A stretch of DNA of 64,000 nt from Brachypodium distachyon. Taxonomy: Eukaryota; Streptophyta; Magnoliopsida; Poales; Poaceae. Position 1 is the first letter of the stretch. The number at the start of each line of letters is the position of its first letter. Shown one piece after another: positions 55,700 to 64,000 of this stretch. The stretch lies in NCBI RefSeq assembly GCF_000005505.3, contig NC_016132.3, positions 27,828,501 to 27,892,500 on the forward strand, read 5' to 3'. The notes beneath the pieces were generated by a model. It had not been told where the DNA came from. It searched no databases and worked only from the letters and a program-made list of their open reading frames with translations. Position numbers and translations under genes: made by a program.

Positions 55700-57698
55700 A
55701 AAACGTGAGTAACAGCAGGGGGCAAAGAGGGAGGCATATCCTCAAATGAAAACAAAGCCTCTTTGCAAATGAATGCATAGCAAACAGAATTATTCGTATC
55801 TAACTCAGAAATATCGGATTTACTTGCAAGCAAGCATGCACCTTTCAATTTAATTTCATTAACATGTTTCGGTTCAGATTTGCTAGTAGACGCTTGGTGC
55901 TTAAATTCTTTAGCGACATTATGGTTCTCACTCTTATCCTTCTCTTTGCTCTTTGCTCTACTAGCTCTAGCAAGATCATCTTTCACAATTTGTTCAGGAG
56001 TCATAGGTTTCAAACCAATTTTCTTACCAGCATGCATAAAAGAATAATGATTAGTTCTACCATGATGAACAGAATCTGTATCATATTGCCATGGACGACC
56101 GAGTAACATAGAACATGCTTGCATAGGTACCACATCACAATCCACAAAATCAGAATATGTACCAATAGTAAAGTGTGCACGGACTGTTCTAGTTACCTTG
56201 AGCTTACCGCTGTTGTTAAACCATTGAATGTAGTAAGGGTGGGGGTGCGGCCTGGTGGTAAGAACAAGTTTTTCCACCATCTCCGTGCTGGCCAAATTAT
56301 TGCAACTTCCCCCATCTATGATGATACGAACAGCGCGTTCCTTGATGACCCCTTTTGTTTGGAACAAGTTATGCCGCTGATTTTGTTCGGCGTGGCTCAT
56401 TTGGACGCTCAAGGTGCGTTGTGCAATCAAACTCAAGTACTGATCAGCGGCTTCAGCTCCCATTAACTCCTCGTCATGGTGGGCAGCGGGGTCTTCTTGC
56501 TCTTCCTCGACAATGAGAGCATAGGTAGCTTCGTCAAAATCACTGGCTGAATCATATACTCCGTCTTCACGTATGATCATAACGCGTTTGGTTGGACAGT
56601 CCCGCTGAAAATGCCCGTATCCTTTGCACCTACGACATTGGTTATCTCCGGTCCGTCCGGTGGAAGCAACGGACGCTGCTGAACTTTGTGCAGAGGCAGC
56701 GGGTGTATTTCTTGTTGCTGCTGGTCCAACCTTTGCGGATGTAGGTGTAGAGGTACTTTGCTTGTTGGTGGAAGTAGTCGGAACAGCCGGACGTGTAGGG
56801 GGTGCAGCTGGGCGTGTGGAAGGGGCAGCGGGGCTGCGTGCTGCCCATGAGGAAGTACGACCTGCAGAAAAGTTAGTCCGCGCGTTCGCGTGTCGTCCCT
56901 GCACTTCCCTTTCAGCTTTGCAAGCAATGTGAAACAATCGATTGATAAAATTATACTCCTTATAATCAACAATGTCAGCAATTTCACGATTTAAACCACC
57001 AAAGAATCTAGCCATAGCAGCTTCCTCATTCTCAACTAAACCACAACGTAACATGTTCTTTTGCATTTCTTGATAATAATCTTGGACAGAATTACTACCT
57101 TGCCTTAATTGTTGTAGTTTCTTTAACAAGTCACGCGAATAGTATGAAGGAACATATCTAGCGCGCATAATTCTTTTCAAATCATCCCATGTTGGTGGTA
57201 TAGCGTTAGGATGTGCAATACAATACTCATGCCACCAAACAGAAGCAAAATCAGTAAACTCACTAGTAGCAGCCCTAACCCTCTTATTAGCAGGAAAATC
57301 ATGGCAAGTAAATTTTTGACTCAATTCTAATTCCCATGTATGGTAAGCATCAGGGTCATATTTTCCTCAACCTCGCTTGCGAAGGTACCGTTATTAGCGG
57401 TCCGCTGGTTGTGTGTATTGTTTCCTCCCGGTGTAGCGATGGTCGTTGCAGCAATTGCCGCTAGTTGCGTCGTGATTTCTGCGAGAGAAGTACTAATGGT
57501 AGCAACAGAATTCTGTAAAGATGTTAGCTTGGTATTTGTTTCAATGTGCGCGCTCTCCAAGGTTCCAAGTCTCTCATTCGCAACCCGAACGTCCTCATCC
57601 AGCTCCTCGTTACGGAGCCTAAGCTTGCGATCAAAATGTGAAATAATGCCCTTTGTGCGTGGAGAGTGGCCTTGTAAATCATCGTCAGAACCTGCCAT
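55700..57698 (-). pseudogene. Gag and protease of the truncated gypsy element
   Basis: ATG at 57698 (MAGSDDDLQGHSPRTKG), with a predicted coiled coil (RLGTLESAHIETNTKL). One frameshift in an AAAA run near 57362 separates it from the rest, which is then open to 55700 and beyond: FTDFASVWWHEYCIAHPNAI, VPSYYSRDLLKKLQQLRQGS, CCHC knuckle CRRCKGYGHFQRDC (near 56620-56660), protease RIIIDGGSCNNLAS (about 56310-56350) and MLLGRPWQYDTDS. The ORF then continues without a stop into copy III gag to 55090, giving a 744-codon chimera. Only one indel keeps it from being complete up to the truncation. Confidence 0.88.
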
Positions 57699-59240
57699 CG
57701 TTAGGAGAAAACAAGAAACAAATCACAAGGAAAAGTCCCTATGCACTACTAGGATGTGGGGTTCCAAAGATCACTCCACTCAACTTTTAATCAAGTTCTT
57801 ACTCGTTCTTACCCAGCAAACAGGAAGGTGATGGCCAGCGGCGAGAACAAGCCCTCCGAAGATTAGTGTATCGATGCCTCGAGGCAAACCAACCTAGGTG
57901 TAGAATCTGTGGAGCTTGGAGGCTTATGTGAGTAGCAAGAAAAAGCGAATAATCAAATCAGCAATGCAAAGTTGAAAATATGCTCAAAAATGCTAGTCCT
58001 GGTTGCTGGAGTCGACAAGAACGAATTACAGAAATTAACTAAGCCTAGATACTGAAAAAGGTAGAAAGGAAAGATCAAATGAAAGGTAAAACAAGTAAAT
58101 CTCTGGGGAATATTTTTTCTCTCTGTTTTTTTCTTTTTGTGGCCTTCTGTTTGGCGTCTTATTCTTTTCTATTTTTTTTTTATCCCCAGAAACTCACGCA
58201 AAAGAAGTTAAGACCGGAAAGCTGCACGTCGGTCTGTAGGAGAAAAGCAAAGGCTGTAGTAAGGAAAACTCAGAAAAATATGAGAAAATATGGGTTAGAA
58301 GCGTATCAAAACAAGCTTTCCAACAAGTGCAAGATCACTCGAAAGGGAGGTCGGACGGTGGAGAAAACTGAGATATACTGCGCTGCCCCGGTGCCGTAAA
58401 ACGGGTGCAGAAACTTTGGAGCTCGAAAAGTCCACCTTAGAGGCCGAATTTGACGGTCAAAGTGCAGGGCGTTGCCCTGGATATTTCCTGATGCGCCTCG
58501 TCGTGAACTTTCCAAAAAGTCCAAGAACGTCCAAATCCGAGTTGGTATGCAAAAGATACGTCCGTTTTCCTGAACACGGGTCAAACCCACCCGAAACTAA
58601 AATTCTACTCGGACTCGGGTCCGAAACTGACTCGAACTCTTTCTCTCTCTTTTTTTTTTCCTTTTTTTTTCTTTCTTTCTTCCTTTTTTTTTTCTTTCCC
58701 TTCTTTTTTTTTTCACAACTTTCCGAACAACTTGATCTCTAAACAAAAATCGATCTATTATGAAACACTTTCCAAAAGCACTCTTGATTGGACTCGGACT
58801 CGAACTCGCGGCTGAAAACTATAACTTGCCGACTCGATGTAGGACTCGGTGTAGGACTCGAAGAGGGACTCGGTGTAGGACTCGAAGAGGGACTCGGTGG
58901 AAGATATGGTGGCGGCGGAAGATTATGGCGGTGGTGTGGCAGGAAGTTTGGCGGCGGAAGATTGATGAAGGAAACCTGCGTCACACGAAGAACAAGAAAA
59001 CCAAAAGCAAGTTCGATCTAGTAGAAAAAATCTGAAAAACGATCCAATCTAATCCAGTAACTCGACACGATTAATGCAGCAAAGATTCAACAATGCAAAT
59101 ACTAATGTGAAAATTGCAAGGCTCAGATTGGTTCTAGGACAAGGTAACTAATTCTAATTTTTGTTTGGCTTTTTCTGGACGATAGGTAAAAACAGATCTA
59201 AACTACGGATAAACTGGAAAAATCTCACCGAGCAACCTTA
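57699..59240. other. Leader of the truncated gypsy element
   Basis: Non-coding, between PBS and gag ATG. Contains a long plus-strand pyrimidine tract (about 58638-58717, CTTT-rich) and a 12-bp repeat array, both listed or noted separately. No further ORF was recognised. Confidence 0.6.
58831..58902. repeat. Six 12-bp tandem repeats
   Basis: GACTCGATGTAG, GACTCGGTGTAG and GACTCGAAGAGG alternate six times in the leader of the truncated gypsy element. Confidence 0.9.
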
Positions 59241-59253
59241 AGCTCTGATACCA
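59241..59253 (-). other. Primer binding site (initiator tRNA-Met type)
   Basis: Minus-strand TGGTATCAGAGCT, the standard plant LTR-retrotransposon site complementary to the 3' end of initiator tRNA-Met, 2 bp after the LTR. Confidence 0.92.
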
Positions 59254-59255
59254 CG

Positions 59256-60190
59256 TGATAGCCTCGAGGGTGTCCCGATCTTTCGATGAGATACCTAATT
59301 ATCGATTTGGTAGGAGGTGACGTTGACGATCCGACTACAACCTAGGAGGCAGCGCCTTAGCGATCGATACACCAACTCCAGAAGGTTATTGATCCTGCGG
59401 GGGCACGATCAACCTGACCACGAAGGTCTTTGTTCCTGCAAGCAATCGAAGAACAAGCAAGAACAAGATGAAAAGCAATCGGAAATTGCGAATAGGAGAT
59501 ATGAAGGTTCACGAATCTGAATACTCAATATAGTTGGAGTCTTGATGACGGTAAAACAGGTGGTCTAACCGACACACGCGATTACACGAAAGTAGCAAAG
59601 GCTAAACTTTATCTGATCAAAACCCCAGGCTCCATGGGGGGGCTCATGGGGTATAAATAGGAGGGGAACTAGGTGGTTTTCGGACAGGTCCTTGAGGGAC
59701 TCCGAAACGGCCTACGAATCCTCCTAAAACACAACGAAAACATCTAAAAATTGGCTGGACCCTATTACATGGCCTTAGGCCCAATAAAGCAAGGTTATAA
59801 CCCTCATTTTTGGCCCATAGATACCCATTGGAGGGAGAATCCTCCACTTGGCCGAAATCCCATTGATGAAGAGGATGCGGCCTTCTTCTCATCTCTCGTT
59901 ATGGCGGTTTCAATGTTCTGAAATCATCACTTGAGCTAGCTCCCGCCACCTTGCTGCCACCTCCATGGTTTGCTGTCCAACGCTGATCCTTGAGGTGCAA
60001 GCTAGGTCCTTCATTCCTAAAACACATAAAAGAACCCATCTTAGGCAGCAGCATATTCTCATTAATATTAAATGAAGTACCGAGGAACGAAAGTACCTGA
60101 TAATTTAGTTGTCGTGCACGAGCTCTAGTAATTGGTCCATGTATCTCCGGTACTTGAGGTGTATGTGCTGTAGGGGCTGTGGTTGTATCA
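59256..60190 (-). repeat. 5' LTR of the truncated gypsy element, 935 bp
   Basis: Ends TGATA/TATCA (plus strand TGATAGCC at 59256 and GTTGTATCA to 60190), next to the PBS. A TATA-like CTATTTATACCCC lies near 59650-59662. Confidence 0.75.
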
Positions 60191-60476
60191 TTAGTTGGGA
60201 TGTCCTCATCAGCCGAGGAGGCAGGGGAGGCAGATGTGATGGCTGCACTCGCGAGGGCTCTGGATCCTCCTAAGCCCCCGATGCGGGTCGCACGTCATGC
60301 GACCGCATGTGTGCCGCTGGGGCCTCACGCGAGTCTATCCGAGTGTCACCAGCCCGCTTAGGGGGCATGGTGGCCGATCCCATTGGCGAAGAAGATGAAG
60401 CCGACGTTGATGCAAATACTGTTGCTGGCGGTCACCGGCGAGGTCTCCTCTTGCGCCCCCTACCTAGCGCGCCAGA
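60191..60476 (-). pseudogene. PBS, leader and gag start of Tat-like copy III
   Basis: From 60476 downwards: TCTGGCGCGCTAGGTAGGGG, leader, then ATG at 60368 with MPPKRAGDTRIDSREAPAA, matching the gag start of copy II. Cut at 60191 by the gypsy insertion. Confidence 0.8.
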
Positions 60477-61508
60477 TGTCGTCGCACGGGGCTCCGACAC
60501 CGGGGGCGTGCGGCCACGCCCCCTTTTTAGGTTCGGCAGGGGCGTCGGGGATCGCTCTGGCGATCGCCGGCGTGGCCGATGGCCTACGTTACCTACAAAG
60601 TGATGCACCCCGGATGCACACAAGCTAAGAACACATGCACGCGCGTTTTTACCCAGGTTCGGGCCACCCGGAGGTGTAAAACCCTACGTCCTGCCTGTCT
60701 GAACTGGTATTGACTATAGATCAAGTGTTTACACGTTGCCGGGGGAAGAGTCCCCGGGCACTCTCCTTTTGGTAAGTGCTCTTTACCGCTCTAGGGTACT
60801 GCTAATGGCTAAGTGTGAGTGCGCCTACCCGTCAAGTTGTGGAATCGTGGAACCATCCAACCGTCGAACCGTAGACGAATGTGGAACCGTTCAATTACCC
60901 AACCCTTTGACCGTCGGCGGGGGTCCTCCTTTTATACTGAAGGAGATACCACAGGTGCTGCGGTGCATGCACTACAAGTGTCGATCAGGGAGAGACGTCA
61001 CTCCCGCTCGGTGAGCTGGTGGCATGCATGAATGCCACCTCCGCTGCTAGGGGTCTAAAATCCTAAAGGTAGGATTGGACAACCACTGTTCACCTGATTT
61101 GGACGGGTAACGACCCTCCTGTCGGCTCATTTAATGCGCCGTGTGCCTCACTCCTCGCCCTGGTGAGACTGCGCACCCGACGTCCGCCACACGCCCGCGT
61201 GGCGCAGTTGCTCTGTCCGCTAGGCCCCACCCTTGCGGCGGGAACCTGCGCCCAGGAACTACTCCTCCCGGCAAGTCGCTCCCCGGGAAACGCCCAGGCT
61301 AAACACACCCGGGAACCCCCCCTCCCGGGAAGCGGCTTCCCGGGAGGTGCCCAAGCGGGAATATTCCCCGAAGCCCCGCTAGCCCTTCCGGGCTGGTAGC
61401 TTTCCGGGCTGCTCGCGGCTACTGCCTGGGATGAAATCCTCTCGGGAACTCGAAGACAGGGCCCACGCGTCACGCAACGGTGGTACCCCGAGTGCCACTG
61501 GTGCGACA
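60477..61508 (-). repeat. 5' LTR of Tat-like copy III, 1032 bp
   Basis: Minus strand from TGTCGCACCAGTGGCAC (61508) to CGACGACA (60477), with intact TG/CA ends, and a minus-strand TATAAAAGGAGG near 60930-60942. Inserted into the RNase H region of the element at 61509-64000. Confidence 0.88.
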
Positions 61509-62451
61509 ACAACAACATCGGTTCTTGCGCCATTGGCGAGGCTAATATCGGCGCCGTAGCGATCATCTTCTTCAGTTCTTGGAAGGCTACCTCTCCCTGT
61601 TGCATCCACTCAAACTTGTCAGTTTTCTTCATCAGCTAGTATAAGGGCATTGCCTTTTCACCCAGTCGACTAACGAAACGACTCAACGATGCTATGCATC
61701 TACTGAATTTCTGCACATCTTTGAGACATTTTGGCAGTTTCATTCTCTCTATGGCGGCAATTTTCACATGATTTGTTTCTATACCCTGGCTCGACATCAG
61801 GAACCCGAGTAGCTTTCCTGTCGGCACGCCGAATGTGCACTTGGTCGGGTTTAGCTTCATTCGGAATCTCCTCAAATTTGCAAATGTTTCCCGGATATCA
61901 TCCTGCAGCGTGATGCTTTCTTTGGTTTTTATGACGACATCATCGACATATACCTGCACGTTTTTGCCGAGTTGGTTGTGCAAGCATTTCTGCATGCACC
62001 TTTGGTAAGTAGCTCCTGCATTTCTCAAACCAAACGGCATAGTGCCATAGCAATAAGCTCCGAACGGGGTGATAAATGATGTCTTTATTTGATCATTAGG
62101 GTTTAGCGGTATCTGGTGAAAACTAGAGTACGCTTCTACAAAAGACAACAACTCACACCCGGCAGTGGAGTCGATCAGTTGATCGATCCGAGGTAACGGA
62201 AAAGGATCCTTAGGTCATGCCTTGTTCAGGCTAGTGTAGTCAATACACATGCGCCACACCTTGGCAGCAGTTGGGTCATCTTTCTTCTTCTCGACCATGA
62301 CCAGGTTAGCCAACCAGTCAGGGTGCAACACTTCCATGATAAAGCCGGCAGCTAGAAGCCGGGATATTTCTTTCGAGATTATCTTCCTTCTGTCATCGGC
62401 GAAACGTCGAAGGGGCGGCTTCACCGGTCTTGCATCTGGCTTGACATGCAA
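61509..62451 (-). pseudogene. Reverse transcriptase of a fourth gypsy element
   Basis: RLLAAGFIMEVLHPDWLANL, RMCIDYTSLNKA, LLSFVEAYSSFHQIPLNPND, TMPFGLRNAGATYQRCMQ, catalytic VYVDDVVIKTK (near 61935-61970), and the thumb with TKCTFGVPTGKLLGFLMSSQ. Stops at 62215 and 61636 and a break at 61509, where the copy III LTR starts, inactivate it. Sequence differs clearly from the Tat-like trio (VDD instead of MDD), so it is another family, probably also Tat or Athila related. Confidence 0.88.
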
Positions 62452-62549
62452 TGAGTGCTCAGCAAACTCCTCGGCACACCCGGCAGGTCTTGATTTGACA
62501 ATGCGAAGATGTCCCGATTCTCACGAAGGAAGCTGGTGAGCTCGCCTTC

Positions 62550-63320
62550 CTATTTCTCATTCAGGCCGGCACCAATGATGACGGTGCGGTCCGGGAACTC
62601 ACTGTCGACCGGGATCTTCTTTGTCTCCTTGGCTGCCTGGAAAGCCATGCTTCCATGAGGATTGGTCATAGCCGGCAGACCAATCTGTGCCGACTGAGCC
62701 AATGCGACGACTTCTTGCAACTTCCTCTTCTCGCCAGCGATGACCAGTGACTTGGCCAAAGCAGATCCTACTGTCGCACACTCCCTCGAATGCTTGTAGT
62801 TTCCGGTAATGGTTGTGGTACCATTTGGTTTCGGCATCTTCATCTTCAGATAGCCAATGTGAGTAGTCGCCAGGAACTTGGCCAATGTCGGTCTGCCGAG
62901 CGGTGCATGATATGGACTGTTGAGATCCACCACCTCGAACACCAAGTTCTCGGTCCGACAGTTTTCCCTGGTGCCGAATAAGACATCAACTCGAATCTTG
63001 CCTACCGGAGCACAAGATACTCCCGGCATGATACCATGGAAGGTAGTCCGGCTAGTCTCAAGCATGTTATTGGTAATGCCGAGTTTGAGCATCGTGTCTC
63101 GGTACATGATGTTTATGCTGCTCCCATTATCAATGAGAACTCGAGTGAACTTGACAGTGATGTCAGGCCCAATGAGTGTCAGGTCGACCAACAGAGCATA
63201 ACCACCAGGATTCGGCATGACTTTAGGATGGTCTGCCCGGTTCCAACAGAGCTCCTGTTCCGACCAGTACATGAATTTCCGCACTACCGGCATGACAGCG
63301 TTGACTTCCATCTCACGCAT
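62550..63320 (-). pseudogene. Protease region of the fourth gypsy element
   Basis: A 256-codon open stretch with VLIDNGSSINIMYRDTM (active-site D-N-G) and YHAPLGRPTLAKFLATTH, followed by a linker to RT. It ends at a stop (62550) and a further stop separates it from gag near 63365, so the polyprotein is broken. Confidence 0.85.
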
Positions 63321-63481
63321 GCGCTGGCTCTGCTTGTCGGTCAGCTCCGTGATAAAAATTATTTAGCTCTGGTGATGCTCCTTGTACTCGTTTTTTCCTG
63401 CATACTCCGGGATGCCTTGGTCTTCCACCTGATTGATAGCATTGTTCGCCGGAGGGGGTCCCTGAATCTATGCATTGGCAC

Positions 63482-63961
63482 CTATGAGTGGCGGAGGAGT
63501 GGGCAGCCGACTTGCCTCACCCTTCTCGGCCCGCTACTAATTCCGAGTCTTCTGACGCTGGCTAGGACTGGCATCAGGTTGATCTTGAACAGCCGTGACA
63601 TGGGCTGGCCCATACCGGTAATCCGGCCTGTCATCTTTCTTTTATGCCGATGGTCTTGATGATCATTCCTCCGAAATGCTCCGGCAGGATTGTATGTCGG
63701 CAGCTCTCCTTGCGGCTCTGCCGGCATCAGCGATGGCTGAGCCGGGTCACCCAACGCATACATGTCTGCAATCTTGATCATCTCGGACAAAGTGGGCGGC
63801 ATTTCCCTTTGCAGCTTTTGCCACAACGTGCTGCCATGTCGGCACCCTTGGGCAAACCATGCTATTGCCTGAGACTCCATTATCCCTTCAAAGGAATTGC
63901 GGAGGTTGTTCCATCTTGTCAGGTCATCCTGGTTGGTTTCATTGTCCCTTTGCTTGCACAT
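63482..63961 (-). pseudogene. Gag C-terminal part of the fourth gypsy element
   Basis: RWNNLRNSFEGIMESQAIAW, MPPTLSEMIKIADMYALGDP and a basic tail (RHKRKM), a pattern seen in Tat/Athila-like gag. The frame is lost after 63482 and no zinc knuckle was recognised. The remaining gag and the LTR would lie beyond the right edge of the window. Confidence 0.75.
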
Positions 63962-64000
63962 GGATAGCTGCTGAGGGCGGTTAGGCCTCTTGTAAGTGCT

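Larger units (their letters stand above)
55700..60190 (-). mobile_element. Truncated Ty3/gypsy element (LTR, PBS, gag, protease) inside copy III gag
   Basis: 5' LTR 60190-59256, PBS 59253-59241, leader, gag and protease 57698-55700, then an abrupt end. RT and later domains and the 3' LTR are missing. Its 5' end adjoins copy III gag DNA at 60191 (TTAGT). Confidence 0.85.
47209..61508 (-). mobile_element. Tat-like Ty3/gypsy copy III (minus), 3' end lost and internally interrupted
   Basis: Minus-strand order: 5' LTR (61508-60477), PBS, gag start (60368-60191), insertion of another gypsy element, rest of gag (55699-54100), protease (to 53646), an LTR-like insert, RT, RNase H, integrase, and spacer up to 47209. 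The antisense gene and 3' LTR are missing. The element sits within a fourth gypsy element. Confidence 0.85.

Noticed and set aside
1..64000. tRNA or rRNA genes
   Set aside because: No cloverleaf-compatible conserved tRNA boxes or rRNA core sequences were recognised on reading; only a tRNA-complementary primer site at 59241-59253.

Overview
The window is nuclear DNA of a grass, most likely a Triticeae species (wheat, Aegilops, barley or rye group). The evidence is two intron-containing Em/B19-type group 1 LEA genes with plant GT-AG introns, TATA boxes, ABRE/G-box and RY motifs, Stowaway-like MITEs, and several kilobases each of LINE, Ty1/copia, Sirevirus-like and Ty3/gypsy retrotransposons. 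Nothing prokaryotic was seen. The only apparently intact host genes are the two LEA genes. Almost everything else is transposon-derived and disabled.

Layout. 1-455: LINE reverse transcriptase remnant. 1428-1793: first Em gene (minus), with its promoter up to about 2050. 2200-4224: AT-rich spacer with two Stowaway-like MITEs, a foldback element and short repeats. 4238-11589: one long LINE (plus) between 13-bp target-site duplications. 12099-12550: second Em gene (minus), promoter up to about 12891. 13615-15016: 3' part of a Ty1/copia element (minus).

From 15017 to 61508 the window is dominated by three copies of one large Tat-like Ty3/gypsy family. Copy I is minus (15017-28355), copy II plus (33125-47208, both LTRs present, the 3' one cut) and copy III minus (47209-61508). 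They are broken by a 1151-bp Sirevirus-type solo LTR (26889-28039), a Sirevirus-like 3' fragment with a long lysine/glutamate-rich ORF (28356-33124), an LTR-like insert (51304-53645) and a truncated gypsy element carrying gag and protease (55700-60190). Copy III sits in a fourth gypsy element whose gag, protease and RT fill 61509-64000.

The family has the order LTR - PBS - gag - protease - RT - RNase H - integrase - spacer - antisense gene - PPT - LTR. The antisense gene lies on the strand opposite pol, has its own TATA box and two short introns, and encodes an N-terminal domain resembling PF04195 followed by a coiled-coil C-terminal half. In copy I the three exons join in frame. The spacer between integrase and antisense gene holds, in all three copies, 39-bp repeats, a sense-strand TATA box and an array of roughly 110-bp imperfect palindromes. 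This spacer-plus-antisense-gene module is the least explained structure here.

The Em proteins are hydrophilic seed proteins that accumulate in late embryogenesis and protect cells during desiccation. The two genes differ in repeat number: one versus two copies of the 20-residue motif. They were probably a closer tandem pair that the LINE and smaller elements pushed apart.
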